40,820 nucleotides of DNA, taken from NCBI GenBank assembly GCA_036244855.1, contig BQKZ01004366.1:1-40820 (forward strand). Direction: 5' to 3'. The first letter of the stretch is position 1, and every line of letters begins with the position of its first letter. Position numbers and translations under genes: made by a program. Source of the stretch: Temnopleurus reevesii. Lineage: Eukaryota > Echinodermata > Echinoidea > Temnopleuroida > Temnopleuridae. The notes below the pieces were generated by a model that was not told the origin of the DNA, searched no databases, and saw only the letters and a program-made list of their open reading frames with translations. Of the stretch, positions 32,901 through 40,820 are shown in pieces.

Positions 32901-35900
32901 TATATATAGCTAGTTGAAAATAATAAAATTACAAAATGATGAACACAAAATAAATGCATTGAATGACATTCTTACCAGTGTCCATTAGTTCTTCTGACGG
33001 AGTTATAGGTTCCTTGTTGTGCGTCGGAACAAGGAGTGATGTTTTAATTGACGATGACTCAGAAATCGGTACCCATTGGTTCTACAAAGAGACAATTAGA
33101 ACAGAACGTCAATTAAGGATACAATAGAGGTGTACAGTTCATTCATTGCAGTGAAGCAAACAAGGATGGCAGGTAGTCTTACAGCAAATACATAAGATAA
33201 AAGGATGCGATTTTACAAACCATCAAGGGACCTTTGATGGCTGTCACAAGACTCAATCAGAGCAAAATAAAACAAAGATAACACATTGAAGCATATGTTA
33301 TCAGCAATGATTCAAATTGATGAACTCAAATATTTCCCGCCAAACAGTCCAAGAGCAAAACAAATGAATTTGTATGATCGCCAATAAGAAACGCAGTTAG
33401 GTTGGAAAAAGAAGAAAAAATTGCAAAACATCAAAATAAATTAACAAGTTGTGAACATTTTGACTAACAATTGATGTACAGCTCATAGTGGTGGTAACCT
33501 CACAAAATTGGTAATCCTTGCAGTGTCTCCACAGTATACATAGGCGACTTATGTAAAATTGCGTCCTACACAAGTCCTACCAATGGAATAAAGACACCAT
33601 ACCGACTCCTGGACAAGAGATGGATAGCAAGCCTAGGTGCCATGTGTTGTTCAGATGTTGACCAGAGAAACAGCCAAGTACTCTGAGCAAACTTTGTTTA
33701 GAACTGCTTCCAACCCAGTCCTATTGTCTTGTGACCAACTACCCACTCAACCATTCAGAGCTGATCTATATGACTGTACTTGAGCTAGCCAGTGCTCGCG
33801 CTCAGTCTCTCTCCCCCCCATACAAACTGAACAATACTAGACCAATGAAGGATTTGTGATAAAGCCAGGCTCTCCATTCTATGAACATGGGATCAATCCA
33901 TTGTCTTTCAATGATAGTGAACTCTATCAAAGTGTGAAGTGACAATTGCAGCCCCATGGAAACTACATTCAAATCTGTCAGTCTATTAAAACTTTAAGCA
34001 TCAAAATACATGTAAATAGGTATTGTTCATAGTGGTAAAGATACATGTCATCATCTAGGGGAATGATTTCAGGAGTACAATGACCCCAGTGACCTGTAAA
34101 TTTGACCTCTCGATTCTACTAATACGATAACCCTTATATGTGCACTAACCAGGTATTAAATTGATCTAAATTTGAAATCTACTCCTCTAGCATAACATGA
34201 ACGGAAAGATATCACCACTATAAGACAACAACAAAGGTACTATCTATTCTGGGTGATTTTTTTCAAGTCCTTCTGGCCCTTCGACCTTTGATCTTTAAAT
34301 TCCGGAACCCAAGATCTAATCCGTCTATCCTCACATGCATACATAACTGACATATGTTTGGTGAAAGTCTGTCAATCACGATTATGAGCTATTTTGGATG
34401 ATTTCTTTTTTTGTCACGTGACCTTTGACCTTAGATGCCCTGAAGCCAAAGTGTTATGATCAATTCAATGATCCTCCAATGTTTTTACATACTTGAGCCA
34501 AGTTTAGTAGCAATATATCAAATTGTCCTGAAGTTATTGTGGTAACAAGGTACTATCTTTTACAAGTTTTTGGCCTGTGACCTTTGACCCCGAAAGACCA
34601 AAATCTAATCAATTCATCCTCACACACTTACATATCTTACCCAAGTCTGGCAAAAATGTTTTCAGTTGTTCTAACATTATCGCCAGATTAGGTTGCTAAA
34701 CGTGCGCACACACACATAGACGGATGCATGACCTGAAAACATAACTGGTACCAGTTCTTGTGCTGAATGATTAGCATATTACACTCGTTAACACATTCCA
34801 GTCTTTCTTAAAGTCATACGAAACTTTAAGAACGACTTGGTGACACGCCACCCTGCACCGTCAAACGATGTCGGAGGCATAAAAACCTCTCTCATGCAAT
34901 CAATGATCTCCGTGAGATGTTAACTTTGAACCTAAAATCAATAATTTTCATCCTTAATTAAACTAATGAGCTAAGTATGACATTGATCTGAAATGTTTCT
35001 CACAAGAAAGTTGGTTATCTGAAAAACAAGCGTAGGACAAGTGAGTGAATGACCTGAAGTATTTATGTACAAAAAACATCAACACATCAACAAACATAGT
35101 TCTTTTTTTTATTTTATTTTTTTTTAGCTTTTCTCCTGTATTCATAAAAGTAACATTATTCCCTGCTAATCAAGTTATCCCTGTTTCAAAGAATATTTTT
35201 GTATTCTGAACACCCAAAACGTGCTGACTATATCCCAAAACAAGACAAGACGAGACAAAACACAGCAATAATACTATGAACATACCTCTATTCTAAACTG
35301 CTGTCTTCTCCTTTGAACGCCTTCTGCCCTTGATGTACACGTCTGGAATGACAAGATCATAACAAATGAAATGGAGTTCGCTTACTCACAACTAATAACT
35401 TGCAATATTCCTTCCAGTGCCAAAAAAAATACAAATGGGCAAAGGGCGATTAGCCCCCTTACCACATAAATAGCCCCTGCAAAATTTATTGCAAGGGCTA
35501 TTTTTCAGGAGGAAAATGTAAAGAGCCGTTGTCAAAGTAATTTTAGGATGACCTTGTCCAGGCAAATTGCATGTAGACCTGTTCATACGCACAACTTCGT
35601 GATTGAAATTCTTCAACATCATTGAAGGAAGCGCCTTTGTAATGCTCACAGCATGCATGTAGGTATTAGAGCAGTGTTTACGTTATTGGAATGTCAAAGA
35701 TTTGAATTCAAGTCTCGTCATTTGAAGGCAAATTCAAATTATAGTTTGTCTATAAACATGCATTTAAACAAGCAAATAGGAGTTTTTGAGCAGTTGGTTT
35801 GACATTCAGTGCTGACGATTTATCAAATTAAGTCACCAGTAGACTTCAGAGCATACTACAACCAGAGTTCCAAACTAATGGGGGGGGGGGGGGCCTAGAT

Positions 35901-38229
35901 CCAACGTTTTATTAGTGCATGCTAAAACTAGATGAATCCTCGACCGTACGGCTTGTTCCATGCCATCAGAAATCAAAAACATTTTACAAATTTGGGGCAC
36001 TGCAACCTTTGACCCCATGAACCCATGAACTCAAAATCTCATCAGTTCTTCCTCACATACTATACATAATTGAGCTACACACTGTAACTTTGAAAGAAAT
36101 TGGTTCAATTTTTCTGAACAGTTATAACAATAATGAGCTACCGTGTATATCGGTTGATTTGTGCAAGTTTTCTGCCCAGTGACCTTTGACCTTTGACCTA
36201 CTGAACCCAAAATCTAATCAGTTCATCCTCACATGCTTATACATACTTGAGCCAAGTTTGGTCAAAATCTGTACTGAAGTTCTGAAATTATTGCAGTAAC
36301 AAGCTATTTTTGGTGATTTTTTACAAGTCTTTTGGCCTTGTGACCTTTGACCTTTGACCCACTGAATCCAAAATGTAAACAGTTCATCCTCACATGATTA
36401 TACATACTTGAGCCAATTTTGGTCAAAATCCGTCCAGCAGTTCTGAACTTATCGCGGTAACAAGGTCCGGACGGACACACACATGCACGGACGGACGGAC
36501 GGACAACCCGAAAACATAATGCCTCCGGCACCACCTTACGGTGGTGAAGGCATAAAAAGTAAGTAAAAGTCTGACAAATATGAGATACAACAGGCTTTCT
36601 TCTGTAATTCTAAAATCATATTTTAATGCAATCTGTCATGTAAAACATAAGATAGAAGTCTTTATTGCCAACAACTTCCATCAGACAGTTTCAGGCGGTC
36701 AAAAGTATTTCAAGGAGGTAAGCAACATCTGGATGAATGCTACAATTCAACTCTGCCAACTCGTATCCCCCCCTCCTTTTGTCCCTCATCTTTAGCCTCT
36801 TGCTTTTCCATTTGGCAATGGAAATATGACCATCAGTAGGCAAATTATTCTGAAGAACCATCGTTGATGATACTTACTGTGTCCTGTTCTCTCGTTTTCC
36901 TCTTCCTTGTACACATCTGAAGACTATTTTCATCTGAATTGCAATCCGGAACTAAATCATTGTCTTGTCTGGCTTGCAAGCGGCCACTAAAATTTAAAAC
37001 AAGTCAAAGAGGGGTATTTTAGATAAACTACAAGATATTGAAAGGAGGAAAACAAAATTTAGTCAATCTTTTAGTAAGCAAGGTTGGGACTCTGGAGTAG
37101 CCGTTTTTTTCTTATTTCTTTCTTCCTTTTTTTTAGGGGGGGGGGGGGGAGGGGCGTTTGCCCTGGAACTAAACTTTAAAATACATGTATGGTAAATCTT
37201 AAGACAGTTGCATGAGAGTCTCGGACATGACTAAGAAGAAACAATTAAGCACTCATAATAATGATTATTTTGAAAATGTAAGGTTAGAATTACCAATACA
37301 AAAATCAATTGCCGATCGAATGCTACCTGATCAATTGAATGCTGAATCCCTTGCTTTGGTTGATTTCAATCGTTATTTCTGATTTTTATTTCATGACAAA
37401 TATATAAGTAAAGTAGGCTCATATCAGATACCGACATCTAACTTTAACCCATTAATTGTCAGGTAAAAATATCCAAACAGATTCAGCACAATAAATTTAA
37501 AAACAAGGTTTTTTAATAATTGGATTTAAAATTGGTGAGTTATTAAAATATCTCAGCAAAATAAAGTTTCCTAGTAAATCAAAATATTAACACTAGATTA
37601 TTGCACATTGGTTTCAAATTCATTAGTTGTTTATCAGTGCCGTGATAATTTTCGACGCTAATGCACTTTCGTATCCGGTGGCACTGTACACACGAAGGGA
37701 CATTTAAAGAACGAGGCAACTCGATACTCATGGCTGGATACGAAAGTGCATTAGCGCCTAGGAGCGTCATGGAAAATATGGTCAATTTGACGTGACACAA
37801 TTGCACAACTAGTAATTTACCAATTAGGAAGGCCATGATGAGTAAAAAATGTGAAAACTTTTGATTATTTTTTTCTCAAGCTTTGAACAGATTGAACGGC
37901 TTCCCAACCAAATACTGGTAATCAGTGCAAATATTAATATTTTCTTAATAGACTCAGGAATGAGAACTGATTACTTTTATTTCCATTTAAGTTAAATATT
38001 GAACGCTCAAGATAACAAAAATAAATTTGTACAATATCAAGTAAGCATGCATGAATTGAAAAAAAAAATCACACACAAAACATTCACATTCAGTAACTAT
38101 AATGAAATGATTGGGCCTAGCGTAACGTTAGGCCTATATACTTCTAAAGAAAAATTAACGTTAACATCATGGAAAATAAAAAATAAGTTAAGCACAGATC
38201 GATATATCGACATACCTCCTCCGAGACAT
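26902..38229 (-). CDS. CCNE: Cyclin E, eleven coding exons
   Basis: Minus-strand coding exons: 38216-38229, 36878-36986, 35286-35342, 32976-33081, 32282-32457, 30339-30485, 29811-29906, 29140-29286, 28292-28403, 27596-27753 and 26902-27021. All have GT-AG borders and matching phases, giving 413 residues (human cyclin E1 has 410). The first coding exon is only 14 bases (MSRR plus two bases). Features: basic nuclear-localisation-like TRKRKTRE (31-38); N-terminal cyclin box with the MRAILLDWL hallmark (144-152) and [15 protein letters not shown] (about 155-169); [18 protein letters not shown]; second cyclin fold with [27 protein letters not shown] and GDAHNIQTH; and a C-terminal phosphodegron VLTPPQS, with T400 and S404 spaced as human T380 and S384. 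Cyclin E activates CDK2 at G1/S and is degraded through SCF-Fbw7 after CDK2/GSK3 phosphorylation (established). The exon 9 donor is GTGGGT, less common than the others. E2F-like sites lie upstream. Confidence 0.97.
27280..27417. mobile_element. Foldback MITE with GCCCTAATGCATAAAAAGTTGC ends
   Basis: The left arm starts GCCCTAATGCATAAAAAG and the right arm ends CTTTTTATGCAATAGGGC. Pairing continues inward through TCAGAAAATCTAAC/GTTAAATTTTCTGA. 138 bp, in the last cyclin E intron. Confidence 0.85.
29378..29608 (-). pseudogene. Decayed tandem copies of cyclin E exon 8
   Basis: A copy of most of exon 8 (29140-29286) and its upstream intron lies about 199 bp upstream. CAGATCTGCATGAA and CTGTGAGCGATCTCGTCAGCATTACA match the exon, and GTTACAAAATATCAATGAAGGATTACA matches the neighbouring intron. 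The acceptor TCCTACAG survives, but a two-base loss after SPI brings an early TAG. A third, short remnant (AAGCATTCAGCAAGGTGTTGATGG, 29571-29608) follows. Splicing of the copy into mRNA would truncate cyclin E. Confidence 0.88.
30272..30306. mobile_element. Right-half fragment of the 23325-type MITE
   Basis: CGTGTTGCTTCTGGGCTTCTATGCGACTTGGGCTTT corresponds to the right arm of the element at 23325-23450. The left arm is missing or too diverged. Confidence 0.65.
31013..31191. mobile_element. MITE with CAGGGYGCTACA ends and CTTGCCC motifs
   Basis: Terminal inverted repeats CAGGGTGCTACA (31013) and TGTAGCGCCCTG (31191). The inside holds CACTTGCCCGA, GGGCAAGTGACA, TACTTGCCCAA and CGGGCAAGTGGG, i.e. 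nested inverted copies of one heptamer. CAGGG ends suggest hAT, but no 8-bp target duplication is seen. Related copies: 1930-2031 and 18868-19035. In cyclin E intron 5. Confidence 0.75.
31874..31912. repeat. ACCACCTTACGGTGG...GGCATAAAAA repeat end
   Basis: GACCACCTTACGGTGG followed by CAGGGGCATAAAAAAAGG matches the end of the large repeat at 36525-36556 (CACCACCTTACGGTGGTGAAGGCATAAAAA). It is a solo terminal fragment of that family. Confidence 0.65.
32050..32200. mobile_element. TA-flanked MITE, CAGTCAAACCTGTCTA ends
   Basis: TACAGTCAAACCTGTCTATAG then TGGCCACC at the left, and GGTGGCCACTGTAGACAGG then TTTGACTGTA at the right: a nearly perfect inverted repeat of about 29 bp with TA at both outer edges. 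A second inner pair (AGACCGGTGACCTC/GACGGG) is partial. The terminal CAGTCAAACC equals that of 7751-7928. It lies within about 80 bases of cyclin E exon 5. Confidence 0.88.
33090..34234. other. Cyclin E intron 3, 5'-gene-distal part
   Basis: No exon and no clearly bounded element was recognised; AT-rich sequence. Confidence 0.4.
34235..34745. repeat. DR1-bearing dispersed repeat, diverged copy
   Basis: About three units of a 145-160-bp repeat, each with a GTGACCTTTGACC-type start (best at 34419-34430 and 34578-34589; degenerate near 34284), followed by AAATCTAATC, TTCATCCTCACA, ACATACTTGAGCCAAGT and TTGTGGTAACAAGGTACTAT blocks. The end has GTGCGCACACACACATAGACGG then CCTGAAAACATAA, parallel to 36473-36520. 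A GTCGGAGGCATAAAAAC piece at about 34869-34885 may be its displaced end. Cyclin E intron 3. Confidence 0.75.
35432..35540. repeat. GGGCAAAGGGCGATTA repeat family, cyclin E intron copy
   Basis: Shares GGGCAAAGGGCGATTA, AAATAGCCCC and GGGCTATTTTTCAGGAGGAA with 4672-4803. AATAGCCCCTGCAAAATTTATTGCAAGGGCTATT is an inner inverted repeat that can form a stem. Confidence 0.75.
35881..35894. repeat. Poly(G) run
   Basis: About 14 consecutive G. Similar G or C runs occur near 16746, 22430, 37137 and 39877. Confidence 0.9.
35985..36556. repeat. DR1-bearing tandem/dispersed repeat, main copy
   Basis: About three units of about 161-170 bp. Two units begin with three TGACC(T/C) half-sites at 7-bp spacing (36180-36199 and 36341-36360), that is, two overlapping DR1 nuclear-receptor motifs each; an older unit begins near 36005. 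Units share AACCCAAAATCTAATCAG, TTCATCCTCACATGCTTATA, TACTTGAGCCAAGTTTGGTC and GGTAACAAG. The 3' part holds a GGAC tetranucleotide tract (36464-36505) and a terminal CACCACCTTACGGTGGTG hairpin with GGCATAAAAA. Solo or diverged relatives are at 31874 and 34235. Cyclin E intron 2. Confidence 0.85.
37654..37758. mobile_element. Foldback MITE, GCTAATGCACTTTCGTATCC ends
   Basis: The left arm at 37654-37676 (GACGCTAATGCACTTTCGTA...) pairs with the right arm at 37736-37758 (...TACGAAAGTGCATTAGCGCC) over 23 bases with one mismatch. 105 bp, in cyclin E intron 1. Confidence 0.8.
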
Positions 38230-38604
38230 AATTTCTTGCATCAAGTGGACGCTCAGATTTTTCAGTTTTCGAAGCCCGACTGCAAAGTGAAATGTAGCCT
38301 TGTTGTTAACTTGACCTCAACCAAGAAAAAGCCAAAGCTGCCAGACACTATTGCACTGACCACTCTTTGCCGAAGTTTGGGAATCCTAGATATTTGGAAC
38401 ATACATGAATAAATAAAATCAGAATTGAAATACCATAAAGCGCTGCATAAACTCTGAGTAGTCTAACTTAGTTGTAGACCAGTCTATTTCTACATGGAAA
38501 GATAAGAAAAACTGGAATGTAAAATCCGAAATATGGACGTTTTGGCCAAGAACAAATCGATCCCCAACAAAAGACTGACCAACCCAAAGCCAACAAAACA
38601 ATCT

Positions 38605-38933
38605 CTCCCGCCTGAAACTGCGTTCAGAATAGGCCGGAAATGTTCACTTTTTAACAAATTTGAGTGATCGAAATACCATAATATTTATCATGGATATTTC
38701 ATCAACTAAATTTCTACTTTATAAACGATTTCCATTTTGATATAACAGATTTATTGCCTTTATACGAACCTTGTTCTCCACTCTCCTCGGCAAAACTCGA
38801 CTGACCGGTCTTCAGTAATTCCCCGCGAAAGTCTTCTGTACACCGGCTATGGCAGCGGGATTCTACCTAAACATACACACAGCACTCGGCGCGCAGAAGA
38901 TCACCCAGAGACCAAAGAGCTCACTGGCGGGAG
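38605..38933 (-). promoter_or_regulatory. Candidate cyclin E promoter with E2F-type sites
   Basis: Between 0.37 and 0.71 kb upstream of the cyclin E start codon are three E2F-like motifs: CTCCCGCC at 38605-38612, TTCCCCGCGAAAG at 38819-38831 (TTTCGCGG on the minus strand) and GGCGGGAG at 38926-38933. The area is more CpG-rich than its surroundings (CACTCGGCGCGCAG nearby). Cyclin E genes are classical E2F targets (established). The start of transcription is not visible in sequence alone. Confidence 0.55.
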
Positions 38934-38939
38934 TTTGAC

Positions 38940-39394
38940 TGACCGCGAATATCCAAACGACACGGGATGTTTTACAATTTAACGCGTAGACAAAGCTGCC
39001 AAGAGGTATTATTTTGCAATATCAATAATGAAAATTGTATGACTATATCGCAATCTGATGCACTCTCTCAACTTTTGATCATACGTCGAGAAAAACTTGA
39101 ATTTATCTGCACTGAATTATCTCGTTATCGGGCTACTCATTCACACAGTTGATCAATGTATGGGCAATTTTCAGCCGAGGTACATTAATAAAGTTTCACA
39201 TATTAAGCCTCTAGCGTAGTTTTGACATTGATTATATTTATATGATTTCAAAATAATATTTATACGTTTAATTTGGTATATAAAAAAAAATATTGGGGTC
39301 GTATGACAATTAGACGGAATATTGTTGATATAAATATCTTTAAATGACTGACTGAAGACTATGTCAACCTAGTGACCGAGAGGGAGGGAATTAA
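38940..39394. other. Intergenic, AT-rich
   Basis: No gene, repeat boundary or motif that I can support. Confidence 0.4.
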
Positions 39395-39600
39395 AATGGA
39401 GGCGTGGCTTGGTTCGTTCGACTCGCTGATTGGTTAGTTAACCACCAGGGACCACGGTCTACTACCGGAAGAGGCGATCAGCTGTTCAATCGAATTCGCG
39501 GCAAAGGCTTTTGTATAGAAAATCCCACTGCTGTGTCGTCAGGCCGGGGTTCGAACACACAAGAAATATCGGTACGTGTGTATTATCGGCATTTCATCCC
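39395..39600 (+). promoter_or_regulatory. Possible promoter or first exon of a rightward gene
   Basis: A CpG-richer patch in AT-rich DNA contains TGATTGGTTAG (inverted CCAAT box), ACCGGAAGAGG (ETS core) and, downstream, AATATCG|GTACGTGTG, which could be a splice donor. No protein family is recognised in its frames, and no further exon lies within the window, so this is only a suggestion. Confidence 0.25.
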
Positions 39601-39831
39601 GCTCATACTGCTACAAGCGGGAAATAATTTTTTGCGACCCGCGAAAATATAAAACCAAGAATGTACACAAAGCAGGGAACGAGAAATCAGTACCCCCATG
39701 TTTTATGATAAAATTCTATTTTCCTATAATTAAAAACGAAGTAAATTGACTATTTCTAGCAAAAAAAAATATGTAATGATGAATTTAAAAACCTGCCAGT
39801 GTCCTAAATGTGGACGATGTGAGAGTAGGGC

Positions 39832-39900
39832 ATGGGGACTGGAGAGGGGCCGCGGAAGTGTGGGGGCGGCTACGCCCCCCCCCCCTTTTTTTTCATTTGG
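39832..39900. repeat. Repeat debris with GGGGGCG-GCTA-CGCCCCC hairpin
   Basis: A perfect 7-bp stem (39862-39868 with 39873-39879) and four-base loop, followed by a poly(C) and a poly(T) run. Such GC hairpin plus homopolymer arrangements mark a transposon remnant; the family is not identified. Confidence 0.45.
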
Positions 39901-40399
39901 TACGTCAAACGTAAGGAAGTGTGTACTAATACACACATACACACTCTTTTCAGAAAGTTTGTTCGGGATATCATTCTGCTCATAATGAAATTCATTTGCA
40001 AGATGATAAACATATTAACAAGCTGCAGCCCCCATTTGTTTTTCAATTAATACGTCAACACTTTTTTCCAAAATTTGTATTCGAGATCTCATTCAAACAT
40101 AATTAGATACATCTCATAGGCTAATGCAATAATTGTTTAAATTGGCAAATAAAATTCATTCGCGAGATGATAACCATGAACATAAATTCCCTAAAAATAA
40201 TGTCTTAAACATAAGTACATACCTTTCGTAATGAGAAAATGAATTTACAAAAAGATGTTTTTGTAATACATATAGCTTTTCATTTAACATGAACCCAAAA
40301 TTAATTTTTAAAAATGAATGAATGGATATAACAGTAAAATCTCAATATTGCCCGCCAGTGCTTTCTTCAAATCAGTCATTCGAGATTCGATTCAGGCTA

Positions 40400-40820
40400 A
40401 TCATCAGTGGCGTACTGGGTCGATCCATGGGGTTGGGGATGCACAGGCCCGAGAAGAAGAGATCGCGAGAGCAAAGCGATCGAGATGAGGTGTGGAATGG
40501 GGGTATATCCCCTCCCACGGTAGGAATACTCATTTTTCTCAGATCTACTCAGATCATGAAAGTGGCGTTTTCTGAACGCTAAGCATCTTTATTGGAGTAA
40601 CTAAATGAGAAATGACAGCTGAAAAAAATAACTCTTATGGCTACAAGGGGCGCCAAGGGCAATGAGTTGAAGACACCGTGCGGGGAGGGTGCGTTGGGAG
40701 TTTTTTTGGAAACGATCATCATGCGCGCACTCAGGATTTTGATACCCGGGGGGGCTGAGAAAAAATTTGGCGCCCCCCCCCACCCCTCCCGGCTCAGCTG
40801 ACAAGCAAAAAAAAAAAAAA
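40400..40820. repeat. Repeat-like right end
   Basis: Contains ATCAGTGGCGTACTGGGT, GAGATCGCGAGAGCAAAGCG with short internal palindromes, AAGGGGCGCCAAGGG, and GGGGGGGCTGAGAAAAAATT followed by TGGCGCCCCCC. The GGCGCC/AAATTTT block is shared inversely with about 16690-16710. The window stops in a poly(A) run. No coding sequence is supported. Confidence 0.4.

Noticed and set aside
36304..36534. Minus-strand frame of 76 residues with Pro/Ser/Arg/Val repeats
   Set aside because: It is the translation of the DR1 repeat and the GGAC tetranucleotide tract.
38999..39152. Short gene upstream of cyclin E
   Set aside because: A 61-residue frame with no family features; length is within chance expectation.
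39404..39652. Protein-coding first exon of 82 residues
   Set aside because: The frame has no recognised family and no in-window continuation; kept only as a possible promoter or first exon patch.
1..40820. CRISPR array, prokaryotic operon or phage system
   Set aside because: Introns, SINEs, MITEs and animal genes show nuclear metazoan DNA; the regularly spaced repeats are exon duplicates or transposon units without unique spacers.

Overview
This is a stretch of animal nuclear DNA: AT-rich, with GT-AG introns, long non-coding gaps and a dense load of short transposable elements. The gene set (a TP53INP-family gene, a BtpA/SgcQ-family gene and a cyclin E gene), the tRNA-headed SINEs, the L2-like LINE tail and the many foldback MITEs fit a marine deuterostome. 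An echinoderm, most likely a sea urchin, is my best inference; nothing in the window proves the species.

Layout. Positions 1-3720 are intergenic or 5' leader, with a 266-bp near-perfect foldback, a GA/GT microsatellite and a hAT-like MITE. A two-exon TP53INP gene (+) has coding exons at 3773-3905 and 5522-6102, followed by a long AT-rich probable 3' UTR with polyadenylation signals near 10.87 and 11.10 kb. Positions 11.3-13.7 kb hold a cluster of transposons: a TTAA-flanked Kolobok-like MITE, a SINE and a CCCT-ended TTAA element with palindromic G/C-tract arms. A six-exon BtpA-family gene (-) runs from 20358 to 14323. Its introns contain decayed tandem copies of its own exons, SINEs, a LINE 3' end and MITEs. 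An eleven-exon cyclin E gene (-) runs from 38229 to 26902, with a probable multi-kilobase 3' UTR toward 22.75 kb and E2F-type sites upstream of its start. The right end (39-40.8 kb) is intergenic, with a CpG-richer patch that could be a promoter and with repeat debris.

The three genes do not form a pathway or an operon. TP53INP proteins act in autophagy and p53-linked stress responses. Cyclin E drives G1/S with CDK2. BtpA-family proteins in animals have no established function. The most unusual signal is structural: exon fragments with flanking intron have been tandemly duplicated and then decayed at several independent places. The clearest are BtpA exons 3, 5 and 6 and cyclin E exon 8. The BtpA exon 3 array is organised as a dimeric higher-order repeat. 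A second notable signal is a repeat family in cyclin E introns that carries tandem nuclear-receptor DR1 motifs. No prokaryotic system, CRISPR array or intact autonomous transposon is present.
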